A stretch of DNA of 42,213 bases from CAZFLM01 sp964519955 (GTDB lineage: Bacteria > Armatimonadota > Chthonomonadetes > Chthonomonadales > CAJBBX01): positions 1 through 42,213 of the forward strand of contig CAZFLM010000058.1 in assembly GCA_964519955.1 (NCBI GenBank). Direction: 5' to 3'. A program made the translations under genes and the position numbers. Below are positions 25,224-32,973 of this stretch, piece by piece. The notes beneath the pieces are model-generated. The model was given only the letters and a program-made list of their open reading frames with translations, ran no database searches and was not told the origin of the DNA. Every line of letters starts with the position of its first letter. Position 1 is the stretch's first letter.

Positions 25224-27623
25224 TCAGTAGAAGAGCGTCGGGCCGGCGATGTAGATCCTGCCTTCGGTGGGCTTACGGTCCACGCCGTCGAGCAGGAGGA
25301 GCGTATCCCAGCGAATCGGGTACTTGATGATGCCGTTGTCGGGGCCGCCCCAGTGGCCGGAGTTGGTGCCGTCCATCGGCATGGTGATCCAGCGCCACCC
25401 CGTCCAGTTGATGCCCTCCGCGCCCGGCTGGAACGTCTGGCCCGCGGCGTCGACGAAGCGCAGGCGCGGCGAGTTGCCCTGCCCGTCGCCGTAGACCCAG
25501 AGGCCGAGGGACCTCGGCTTGCCCTCGATGGCCTGCAGCTTCGGGTCCGTCGGCCGCAGGCAGATGAACTTCCAGCCGGCGTCGAACTGGTAGTCGATGC
25601 GCAGCGCGGCCATTCCGGGCATCGGCGGACCGTCGGACGGCAGGGCTGCCACCACGCTCTGCCTCGAGGCAACCTTGGCGTCACCGTCCGGCGTCAGGGC
25701 ATAGCCTTCCGGGGCCTCGTCGATCGGCACGGCTGCGAAGGTATCCACCGTGCGCAGCGTCGTGGGCGGCAGTGTGACTTGCGACGCGGCGCCGTCCTCT
25801 CGGATCGTGACCGCGATCTGCACCGGTCCCGATCCCGACACGGCCGGGCAGCTCACGGTCGTCTCGGTCTCGCCAGCCTTGAAGCTCAGCGGCAGCGAGA
25901 CGGCCTTGCGCAGCCCACCGGCGACCTGGGCGATGTCCACGTGGCCGCTGAACTCCTGGCCCGACGGGTTCTGGATGCGCACGGGCTGCTTGCCGTCCGC
26001 GGGAGCCACGACGGAGGCCGCGAGCGGGTTCGTGACCACCAACTGCGTGGTCTGCGTGAGGCGGCCATAGCCGGTGACGGTCAGATCGACGGCCAGCGTA
26101 ACCGGGTCGGGCGAGCGGGTCGCGGTGAAGGGCAGCACGATGAGGCCGGTCTCGCCGGGGCGCACATCGACCGCGTGCTCGGCGCCCGAGGCCACGCCGG
26201 CGACGGACGCCTTGAGGCGCGCGGTGACGCGCATCGGCTTCGAGAAGGGGTTCTGGATGCGGCACGGGAGCGAGCCCGCCGCGCGCGCGTCCATCGAGAC
26301 CTGATCGGGCAGCTTCTGCCACGCGCCGAGGAGGAGGAGCGAGGCGTTGCGGCCGAGCGGGGTCAGGTAGCGCGGCGTGTCGGTGAGGTCGAGCTGCAGC
26401 CCCTTGGCGTCCGCCTGGACGGGAGGCGCAGCGGCCCCGTCGTGCTGTACCACCGAGAACGCGCCCGGGCTGACCGCGAGGCGAACCTGCCGCGGCGTGG
26501 TCGAGACGGTCCAGGCGACGAGCTTCACCGGCGGCTGGACGCCCGCTGCCTTGCCGGGCTTCTCGAAGAGCAGGATCCAGTCGTCATCGGACGCGGTGAC
26601 GAGGCGCTTGCTGAAGCGGTAGCCCTTGAGCTGCGCGGCGAGAGTCTGCGCGGCCAGGTAGGCCGGCTTCGGATCGTAGATCGGGTCCCGTCCCGCGTGG
26701 GTCGGGTTCAGCGTGGTGCCGAAGTGGTGCTCGGGCTCCTTCGGGTCGGAGCCATCGTCGTGCCAGTCGTACCAGATGCTGAGGGGCACGCCGCACGCGT
26801 AGTTGACGAGCAGCTCACGCGGCAGCATCTTGCCCTGCTTGACCGGGTCCATGCCGCCCCACGCCGACGAGTAGCCCCACTCGCCGGAGATCATCGGGAT
26901 CGTGCGGCCCTTGGGGGCGTACTTGGCGATGAGCGCGCGCAGGCGCTGGTAGTTCGGCGCCACGGTCTCGGGGGCCTGCTGGCGATACGGGTGAACGGTC
27001 ACCGCGTCCCAGTACTCGAGCAGCCCGTTCGCGAAGCACTTCTCCAGGAACTGCCAGTCGATAGTCGACGTGGCCGGTCCGACGTAGCACTCGTCCGGGG
27101 CGGATTCGCGGATGGCCTTGCCGACGGCCAGCGCGAGCTTGATGTAGTCGTCCGAGTTGACCTTCGGGCGCCAGAACCCAATGTTGGGCTCGTTGTACAT
27201 CTCCCACAGGACGCCCTTGCCGGCGAAGTGCCTGGCAGCGGCGGCCGCCCAGCGCGCCATGCCCTGCCGGCCATCTTCGGTGCACGGCGACTGGCCGCCG
27301 TCATAGTGACGGTTCGAGTAGTCCAGGATGAAGATGGCGTGCATGCCGTGCGGCTCGAGCGCGCGGATGAGGGTGTCGTAGGAAGAGAAGTCGTAGGAAC
27401 CCTTGACGGACTCGATGGCGTCCCAGTTGAAGTCCATGCGGACCCAGGTGAAGCCGCCGGCCGCCAGCATCTTCATCTCGCCGGGCTGCGGGTCGGTGAA
27501 GTGGATGTTCACGCCCATCCCATCGGGCAGGACGCCGGACGGAATGGCCTTGTGCTGCGGCTGGGCCGCGACCGAGGCTGCCGCGAGCATCAGAACGCCC
27601 GCGAGGACCAGCATCCGCACCAT
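25224..27623 (-). CDS. Secreted clan GH-A glycoside hydrolase with C-terminal accessory domains
   Basis: A 799-residue exported enzyme. The signal peptide covers about 1-20. A TIM barrel (about 35-340) resembles GH39/GH5-type enzymes: acid/base Glu145 in WEMYNEPNIGFW and nucleophile Glu248 in ISGEWGYSS, with HPY and YDWHDDG near barrel ends. After it come a C-terminal beta-sandwich, Ig-like segments and a final carbohydrate-binding-like module with WRWITMPMDG. The polysaccharide target is not readable. The ATG has AGGAGA upstream. A 6-bp hairpin (27641-27657) sits just before the ribosome site and could affect translation. Confidence 0.88.
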   Translation of the reverse strand: MVRMLVLAGVLMLAAASVAAQPQHKAIPSGVLPDGMGVNIHFTDPQPGEMKMLAAGGFTWVRMDFNWDAIESVKGSYDFSSYDTLIRALEPHGMHAIFILDYSNRHYDGGQSPCTEDGRQGMARWAAAAARHFAGKGVLWEMYNEPNIGFWRPKVNSDDYIKLALAVGKAIRESAPDECYVGPATSTIDWQFLEKCFANGLLEYWDAVTVHPYRQQAPETVAPNYQRLRALIAKYAPKGRTIPMISGEWGYSSAWGGMDPVKQGKMLPRELLVNYACGVPLSIWYDWHDDGSDPKEPEHHFGTTLNPTHAGRDPIYDPKPAYLAAQTLAAQLKGYRFSKRLVTASDDDWILLFEKPGKAAGVQPPVKLVAWTVSTTPRQVRLAVSPGAFSVVQHDGAAAPPVQADAKGLQLDLTDTPRYLTPLGRNASLLLLGAWQKLPDQVSMDARAAGSLPCRIQNPFSKPMRVTARLKASVAGVASGAEHAVDVRPGETGLIVLPFTATRSPDPVTLAVDLTVTGYGRLTQTTQLVVTNPLAASVVAPADGKQPVRIQNPSGQEFSGHVDIAQVAGGLRKAVSLPLSFKAGETETTVSCPAVSGSGPVQIAVTIREDGAASQVTLPPTTLRTVDTFAAVPIDEAPEGYALTPDGDAKVASRQSVVAALPSDGPPMPGMAALRIDYQFDAGWKFICLRPTDPKLQAIEGKPRSLGLWVYGDGQGNSPRLRFVDAAGQTFQPGAEGINWTGWRWITMPMDGTNSGHWGGPDNGIIKYPIRWDTLLLLDGVDRKPTEGRIYIAGPTLFY

Positions 27624-27714
27624 CGCATCTTCTCCTGGGTGGCAGCACGGGGCTGCCTGGGTCTACGGCTGGGCGCGGCGGGCGGCTTCGGCCCGCGACG
27701 CCTCCGAGCGCAGG

Positions 27715-28458
27715 TCAGGCGGCAGGCGGGCGGCGGAAGCAGACGATGAACTCCTGGTTGCCCTGGCGCCCGCTCAGCGGCGACTCGATGACGTCGCGCT
27801 TCTCCAGGCCCAGGTCCTCCACCGCGAACCGCATGATGCCGTCGAGCGCGCGCAGTCGGGCTGTGCGGCTTCGCACCACGCCTCTGGCCCCCACCGCGTC
27901 GCGCCCGGCCTCGAACTCTGGCTTGACGAGCGCGAGCAGATGGCCGCCCGGGCGGATGAGCGGGGCCACAGGCGGCAGGACGAGCTTCAGCGAGATGAAC
28001 GAGACGTCGATGGCGACGAGGTCGAACGGCTCGGGGAAGTCGGCGGCATCGAGGTAGCGCGCGTTCACGCCCTCGCGGCAGTCCACGCGCGGATCGTCTC
28101 GCAGCGACTGCGCCATCTGGTCGTGCCCCACGTCGATCGCCACCACGTGGGCCGCGCCGCGCTGCAGGAGGCAGTCGGTGAACCCGCCGGTGCTCGCGCC
28201 GACATCGAGGCAGCGGGCGCCGGCCACGTTCAGGCGGAAGCGCCGCAGCGCGGCCTCCATCTTGACGCCGCCGCGACCCACGTAGGGCAGCGCCTCGCCG
28301 GTGACGACGATCTCGTCGGCCTCCTCGACGGGCAGGCTGGGCTTATCTGCCACCTGGCCGTTGAGGAGGACCAGTCCGGCGGAGATGAGGCCCTGGGCGC
28401 GCTCCCGGCTCGATGCGAGGCCGCGCAGGGCAATGGCCTTGTCCAGACGCTCAGGCAT
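27715..28458 (-). CDS. tlyA: TlyA-family rRNA methyltransferase
   Basis: A 247-residue protein. Residues 1-60 form an S4 RNA-binding domain (MPERLDKAI, GLISAGLVLLNG). Residues 62-245 form an FtsJ-like SAM-dependent methyltransferase with LDVGASTGGFTD at 84-95, AIDVSFISL and LVKPEFE. TlyA methylates ribose 2'-OH at C1409 of 16S and C1920 of 23S rRNA in mycobacteria and sets capreomycin sensitivity; older names call it a hemolysin. It starts 3 bases after the NIL-domain gene in a shared transcript. A 6-bp hairpin at 27678-27696 about 18 bases past the stop may end that transcript. Confidence 0.95.
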   Translation of the reverse strand: MPERLDKAIALRGLASSRERAQGLISAGLVLLNGQVADKPSLPVEEADEIVVTGEALPYVGRGGVKMEAALRRFRLNVAGARCLDVGASTGGFTDCLLQRGAAHVVAIDVGHDQMAQSLRDDPRVDCREGVNARYLDAADFPEPFDLVAIDVSFISLKLVLPPVAPLIRPGGHLLALVKPEFEAGRDAVGARGVVRSRTARLRALDGIMRFAVEDLGLEKRDVIESPLSGRQGNQEFIVCFRRPPAA

Positions 28459-28461
28459 GCG

Positions 28462-28719
28462 CTAAAGGTTCCGCGTGCCGGCGCCGACGGAGCGCTCTTG
28501 CGCCGACACGCTGAGGCCGGTAGTGTGCAGCCAGGCGATGGCGCGCTGCACCTCTTCGAGGGCGCCGTCGATGTCGATCTCGAGGAAGGCGCTGTCCTCG
28601 GTGACCTGGGCGCGCCGGATGTTTGGCGTCACGTCGAAGTCCTTGCAGAGGCGCGCCACGATCGGCTGCGCCACCTGGTCGGCGGTTCGCGTGCTGAGAT
28701 GTACGACGATAGATGGCAT
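28462..28719 (-). CDS. NIL-domain protein
   Basis: An 85-residue stand-alone NIL domain, a ferredoxin-like fold found at the end of methionine ABC-transporter ATPases and some ferredoxins. The pattern QPIVARLCKDFDVTPNIRRA followed by LEIDIDG and IAWLHTTGLSV fits the family well. It may sense a small ligand; which one is unknown. The ATG at 28719 follows GAGGACAACC and lies about 42 bases from the predicted transcription start; a longer frame to 28959 would start before the promoter and is rejected. It is co-transcribed with tlyA. Confidence 0.85.
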   Translation of the reverse strand: MPSIVVHLSTRTADQVAQPIVARLCKDFDVTPNIRRAQVTEDSAFLEIDIDGALEEVQRAIAWLHTTGLSVSAQERSVGAGTRNL

Positions 28720-28767
28720 ACGGTTGTCCTCGGCGCGGGCGCCGCTGATCGCGCCCGGTCGCGGAGC

Positions 28768-28796
28768 ATTATAGCCCCGCCGCCGAACCGCGTCAA
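28768..28796 (-). promoter_or_regulatory. Sigma70-type promoter of the NIL-tlyA operon
   Basis: On the minus strand: TTGACG (28791-28796), a 17-bp spacer, then a perfect TATAAT (28768-28773). Transcription should begin near 28761. Confidence 0.85.
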
Positions 28797-29050
28797 TGGC
28801 GAGCGACCGCGCAGGGTGTGGGGGCCGGCCTGGTAGCGACCCCTCCAGACGCTTTGGAGCAGATGAAGGCGCGGGCTGAGTTGGCCAGGTCAGAGTGCCC
28901 TCGCGGCAACTGCGGCGGGCCCGCTCAAGCGCCAAGCTACTCCGACTGGACTCTAGCACCCGCGCGGCGAGGAGTCAAGGACGACGGATGCCATGTTCTG
29001 CCAGACTGCCCGCTGGCCAACCCACCGCGGAAGCGCCAGACGGCGTCCTG

Positions 29051-29130
29051 GCCCGGATGAGGCATGGGCGCCGCCGCGGGATGGGCCAGAGCCTGCCATG
29101 GGGTTGCCGGTGGATGCCTGCCCACGGCCA
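29051..29130 (-). repeat. Long copy of the dispersed intergenic repeat
   Basis: About 75 percent identical over 80 bases to 35161-35240, including the shared GGGATGGGCC and GAGCCTGCC core. It occupies much of the gap between the NIL promoter and the Nramp gene stop (29147). The rest of that roughly 350-base gap shows no gene. Confidence 0.7.
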
Positions 29131-29146
29131 CTCGTCGGGCTTCGGG

Positions 29147-30421
29147 CTAGCCGCCGCCGAAGAGCATGGTGACGAGAAGGACGAGGGAGAGCAGGACCAG
29201 CAGGCCGGTGGTCACCCACGCGACGACGTTGTAGGCTCGGCTGTTGATCGCGTTGCCCATGATGCGCCGCTTGTTGACCAGCAGCAGCATCAGCACGAGG
29301 ATGATGGGCAGCAGCGCGCCGCCGATGATGTTCGGGAGGATGATGAGGAACGTGAGGTTGCGGGGGAAGAGAATCACGATGAGCGACGCCGCCACGATCA
29401 TGACGGTGTAGACCGTGGTGAAGAGGGGCGCCTGCGCGGTCCGACGGCCGATGCCCGACTCCCACCCGAGCGCCTCGGTGATGGCATAGGATGTCGACAG
29501 CGGCACCACGATCGCGCCGAAGCAGGACGCGTTGAAGAGGCCGATGGAGAAGAGCAGGCTCGCCAGCCCGCCGGCGATGGGCGCGAGGGCATGTGCGGCC
29601 TGCCCCGGGTCCGTGATGTTGCGGATGCCGGCCTGGTGCAGCGTGGCGCCGCAGCAGACCATGATGCACGCCGCAACGATGCAGACGGTGACCGCGCCGA
29701 ACCACACATCGAGGCGGATGTAGCGGTACTCCTCGGCCCGCAGGCCCTTGTCGCGGATGGCGGCCTGGACGTAGAACTGCTCCCAGGGCGTGATGGTGGT
29801 GCCCACGATGTTGATGATCATGAACACGTAGGGGCCGAGCGACTTCACCGTGCTGAAGTCCGGCATCACCGTGCGGCGCGCAACCTCGCCCCAATCGGGA
29901 TGACACAGAACGGCGCTGCCGACGTATGTGAGATAGATAAGCGAGCCGAAGAGCATCACCCGCTCGACGCCGCGATAGGACCCGCGCGACACGAGGAGCC
30001 ACACCGCGAGCGCGCTCGCGGGCACTACCACCCAACGAGCCAGATCGCCGGCGAACGGGGCGACGGCTGCGAGGATGCCTGCGAACTCGGCGACGGTGGT
30101 GGCGAAGTTGGCGACCAGGAGCGCGGCCATCGCGAGGATGGTGATTCGGACGCCGAACTCCTCGCGGATGAGGTCGGCCAGGCCCTTGCCGGTGACTGCG
30201 CCCATGCGAGCGCAGATCTCCTGGCACACCCCCAACGCGGCGGCCGCGAGGAGGAGCGCCCAGATCATGCTGTACTGGTACTGCGCGCCTGCCTGGGAGT
30301 AGCCGAGGATGCCGGTGGCGTCGTTGTCGGCAGTGGCGGTGATTAGCCCTGGGCCGAGGATGGCGAAGAAGACGGCGAGACGGCCGAACAGAGGGCGCCG
30401 CTTGAGGGATCGCTGAAGCAT
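29147..30421 (-). CDS. Nramp-family divalent metal transporter, possibly NRMT-type
   Basis: A 424-residue membrane protein with about 11 helices, matching the SLC11/Nramp fold. In helix 1 the canonical DPGN is replaced by DND-A (Asp32, Asn33, Asp34). In helix 6 the canonical MPH is replaced by GTTITPWEQF at 207-216. Those changes resemble Nramp-related magnesium transporters (NRMTs), which lack the metal-ligand methionine; Mg2+ rather than Mn2+ transport is therefore possible but inferred. The ATG at 30421 follows GAGGGCGACAT. A strong promoter and a structured leader of about 150 bases lie upstream, and a small ORF overlaps the start. Confidence 0.85.
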   Translation of the reverse strand: MLQRSLKRRPLFGRLAVFFAILGPGLITATADNDATGILGYSQAGAQYQYSMIWALLLAAAALGVCQEICARMGAVTGKGLADLIREEFGVRITILAMAALLVANFATTVAEFAGILAAVAPFAGDLARWVVVPASALAVWLLVSRGSYRGVERVMLFGSLIYLTYVGSAVLCHPDWGEVARRTVMPDFSTVKSLGPYVFMIINIVGTTITPWEQFYVQAAIRDKGLRAEEYRYIRLDVWFGAVTVCIVAACIMVCCGATLHQAGIRNITDPGQAAHALAPIAGGLASLLFSIGLFNASCFGAIVVPLSTSYAITEALGWESGIGRRTAQAPLFTTVYTVMIVAASLIVILFPRNLTFLIILPNIIGGALLPIILVLMLLLVNKRRIMGNAINSRAYNVVAWVTTGLLVLLSLVLLVTMLFGGG

Positions 30422-30447
30422 ATGTCGCCCTCGGAAAGCGTGTTCAT
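30343..30447 (-). CDS. Possible leader peptide ORF overlapping the Nramp start
   Basis: A 34-codon frame (11 of 34 residues are Ser) begins at ATG 30447, which has the best ribosome site in the leader (GAGGTGAG). It runs past the Nramp ATG at 30421 in another frame and stops at 30343. It may regulate translation of the transporter by ribosome passage or stalling. It could also be chance, because most of it overlaps real coding sequence. Confidence 0.3.
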   Translation of the reverse strand: MNTLSEGDICFSDPSSGALCSAVSPSSSPSSAQG

Positions 30448-30575
30448 GGCGATCTCACCTCAGGACGCACGCGGCGTGTGATAGGCGCGGACAGGCGACC
30501 GGAAGGACCAGCGGGGACGGTGCCGACGCGGCGCCTCACCCGGTTTGGTCTCCGGTACCCGGAGCGCCGCGGAAA
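30448..30575 (-). promoter_or_regulatory. Structured 5' leader of the Nramp gene, possible riboswitch
   Basis: From the predicted transcription start near 30575 the leader RNA can form a 7-8-bp stem (30564-30571 with 30527-30534) enclosing a 6-bp hairpin (30550-30555 with 30559-30564). It contains GGUGAGGC, as in the magnesium-sensing M-box, but the rest of the M-box core was not recognised. Confidence 0.35.
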
Positions 30576-30581
30576 CGTCAC

Positions 30582-30611
30582 ATTATAGCGGGGCGCGCCG
30601 CTCCAAGTCAA
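30582..30611 (-). promoter_or_regulatory. Sigma70-type promoter of the Nramp gene
   Basis: On the minus strand: TTGACT (30606-30611), an 18-bp spacer, then a perfect TATAAT (30582-30587). It is divergent from the moxR promoter; the two -35 boxes are 35 bases apart. Confidence 0.85.
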
Positions 30612-30646
30612 CGCACGGCTGTTGGCTATTCCACTTCGCGCGCTCG

Positions 30647-30676
30647 TTGACGCGGGCGCGTGCGCGGTCCTATAAT
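30647..30676 (+). promoter_or_regulatory. Sigma70-type promoter of the moxR operon
   Basis: TTGACG (30647-30652), an 18-bp spacer, then a perfect TATAAT (30671-30676). The start should be near 30683, giving a 60-base leader. Confidence 0.88.
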
Positions 30677-30742
30677 GACAGACAGTAGGCGAATGGCCGC
30701 CGGGGTGGCTGTGCGCCGCCAGATCGGACAGGAGAGCCGCCC

Positions 30743-31693
30743 TTGGACACCCAGAACGCGTCCGCACAAGCGCGCCGGATCGTCGCCGCAGTCGAAGCCG
30801 CAATTCTGGGCAAACGCCAGATGGTGATGTCGGCCGTCGCCACAGTGCTCTCGGACGGCCACCTGCTTATCGAGGACATCCCGGGCGTTGGCAAGACCAC
30901 GCTCGCCAAGGCCCTCGCACGCACCCTCGGGTGCGACTTCAAGCGCATCCAGTTCACCCCCGACCTGCTGCCCTCGGCCGTGACAGGGACGTCCATCTTC
31001 AACCAGAAGACCACCGAGTTCGAGTTCCGGAAGGGCCCGGTCTTCGCCAACATCGTGCTGGCGGACGAGGTGAACCGCACGACGCCGAAGACGCAGAGCG
31101 CCCTGCTGGAGTGCATGGAGGAGCGCCAAGTGACGGTGGACGGAGTCACGCGCCCCCTCCCCTCGCCCTTCTTCGTCATCGCGACGCAGAACAACATCGA
31201 GATGTCGGGCACGTATCCGCTGCCCGAGGCGCAACTCGACCGGTTCACCGCGAGGCTGGCCATCGGCTACCCGCGGCGCGAGGACGAGTTGCTGATCCTG
31301 CAGAGCCAGCAGAAGACGCGCCCGGTCGATACGATCGAGCCCATCATGGACGCGGCGGAGGTGGTGCGCCTCCAGTCGGCGGTCCGGGAGGTGCACATCG
31401 CTCCCGAGCTGCAGCAGTACATCGTCGACATCGTGGCGGCGACGCGGACGCACCCGGCCATCTCGCTTGCCGCGAGCCCCCGCGCTTCCCTGGCGCTGCA
31501 GCACGTGAGCCAGGCGGTGGCGCTGATGGGCGGGCGCGAGTTCGTGACGCCGGACGACATCAAGGCGCTGGCGGTGGCCGTCCTCGCGCACCGCCTCGTC
31601 GTGCGCCCGGAGCACCGCATGAAGGGGCAGAGCGCCGCGAGCGTGATTGGCGAGATCCTCCAGCGGCTGCCTGTACCGCTGGGCGTCAAGTAG
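30743..31693 (+). CDS. MoxR-family AAA+ ATPase
   Basis: A 316-residue AAA+ ATPase. Walker A GVGKTT is at 48-53, Walker B VLADEVNR has Asp108 and Glu109, the sensor region reads FFVIATQNN, and an arginine finger lies in LDRFTARL. MoxR proteins act as chaperones for metal or cofactor insertion or complex maturation, usually with a DUF58/VWA partner. The start is TTG at 30743 with GGAG eight bases upstream, inside a short leader from the promoter at 30647-30676. It heads a moxR-DUF58-transglutaminase operon. Confidence 0.95.
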   Translation: MDTQNASAQARRIVAAVEAAILGKRQMVMSAVATVLSDGHLLIEDIPGVGKTTLAKALARTLGCDFKRIQFTPDLLPSAVTGTSIFNQKTTEFEFRKGPVFANIVLADEVNRTTPKTQSALLECMEERQVTVDGVTRPLPSPFFVIATQNNIEMSGTYPLPEAQLDRFTARLAIGYPRREDELLILQSQQKTRPVDTIEPIMDAAEVVRLQSAVREVHIAPELQQYIVDIVAATRTHPAISLAASPRASLALQHVSQAVALMGGREFVTPDDIKALAVAVLAHRLVVRPEHRMKGQSAASVIGEILQRLPVPLGVK

Positions 31694-31713
31694 CCGCGGG
31701 CCAGGCAAACGAC

Positions 31714-32973
31714 ATGCAGGTTAAGCACGCCTTCCTCTTCATCGCCTTCGTCTTTCTGCTGATCGCCGCCACGGCGGTGAACCTCGAGCAGCTCTACTAC
31801 ATGGCGGCCACGCTGGCGGCCCTGCCGTTCGTCTCCATCTTCATCGGATGGCTGAACCAGCGCGGGCTGCACTTCGAGCGCCACGCGCCGAGCGTCGCCT
31901 GGGAGGGCGAGACCGTCACGTTCACGCTGGTGTGCCGCTCCACCGCGCGGACACCGAAGCTGCTGCTGCGCGCGGTCGACTCCCCCAGCAAGTGGATCGT
32001 GCCGGAGTATGACGAGCCGCCGGTGTTCAACGCGCCGGCCGGCGCCGAGACGCGGGTGGAGTACAGCAACTACCTGCGCAAGCGCGGTCTGCACCGCATC
32101 GACAACCTGCGCATCGTGGCGTCCGATCCGATGGGCATCGGCGGCTTCTCCCGGACGTTCCCCGTGGCCTCGGAGGTGTTGGTCTACCCGAAGCCACAGC
32201 GCATCCCAAACGTGCTGCTGACCGGGGCCGAGCGCTTCGGCTACCGCGACATGCCCATCGCGGCGGCGCGCGGCAGCGGCGTGGACTTCGACGGGGTTCG
32301 CGAATACACGCCCGGCGACCCGCTGCGGCGCATGCACTGGAAATCGTACGCGCGCACCGGGCGGCTGAACATCGTCGAGTTCGAGGAGTCTCGCGCGGTC
32401 AGCCTGGTGCTGGCGCTCGACCTGCAGCAGGGAACCAACGTCGGCGAGGACATGGACACGACGCTCGAGTACCTGATCCGGGCTGCGGCGTCGGTCGCGC
32501 AGTTGGGCATCCGGCAGGGCGCGGCGGTGCGGCTCGCCGCCGGCCCGGAGCCGGACCCCGCCAACCTCAGCGGCCGCGGTACCGACCACCTGCTGACGAT
32601 CCTGAGCTGCCTCGCGCGGGCCGAGGCGGTGGACCCGGAGCCTTTCGCGTCGCGCCTCGTGGAGCGCGTGGGCCGAGTGCCTGCCGGCGCCAGCCTGATG
32701 GCGTTCACGTCGGTGATCGACGAGGCGCTGTTGGCCTCGCTCCTGCTGTACACGTCGAGCGGCGCCCACACCATGCTGGTTTACGCCGACCCGCGGTCCT
32801 TCGTTCCGTCCTCGGGCCGCCTGCCCACCGTCGAGCAGCAGAACGGGTTCCTGAGGGCGGTGGCCTCGGTCGGGTGCATTCCGCTCGTCCTCCGGCGGCA
32901 TCCGGAGGGCATCCTGGACCTACAACAAGCGCAGGAGACCGGGCTTGGCTCAGTCCTCTCCGAAGACGACTAG
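31714..32973 (+). CDS. DUF58-domain membrane protein
   Basis: A 419-residue protein with two N-terminal membrane helices (about 5-24 and 28-46), then a beta-rich segment and the DUF58 core: FDGVREYTPGDPLRRMHWKSYAR followed by LNIVEFE. The C-terminal part resembles a von Willebrand A-like fold. DUF58 proteins are the regular partners of MoxR ATPases; molecular function is unproven. It begins 20 bases after moxR and overlaps the transglutaminase gene by 29 bases. Confidence 0.92.
   Translation: MQVKHAFLFIAFVFLLIAATAVNLEQLYYMAATLAALPFVSIFIGWLNQRGLHFERHAPSVAWEGETVTFTLVCRSTARTPKLLLRAVDSPSKWIVPEYDEPPVFNAPAGAETRVEYSNYLRKRGLHRIDNLRIVASDPMGIGGFSRTFPVASEVLVYPKPQRIPNVLLTGAERFGYRDMPIAAARGSGVDFDGVREYTPGDPLRRMHWKSYARTGRLNIVEFEESRAVSLVLALDLQQGTNVGEDMDTTLEYLIRAAASVAQLGIRQGAAVRLAAGPEPDPANLSGRGTDHLLTILSCLARAEAVDPEPFASRLVERVGRVPAGASLMAFTSVIDEALLASLLLYTSSGAHTMLVYADPRSFVPSSGRLPTVEQQNGFLRAVASVGCIPLVLRRHPEGILDLQQAQETGLGSVLSEDD

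Noticed and set aside
24267..27749. 1160-codon open frame on the plus strand opposite the two glycosidases
   Set aside because: It is antisense to two well-supported genes, is rich in Arg, Ala, Val, Gly and Leu without any domain, and is expected from codon bias in GC-rich DNA.
30448..30575. Definite M-box riboswitch before the Nramp gene
   Set aside because: Only the GGUGAGGC element fits; the downstream conserved segments and length do not, so it is kept as a candidate leader only.
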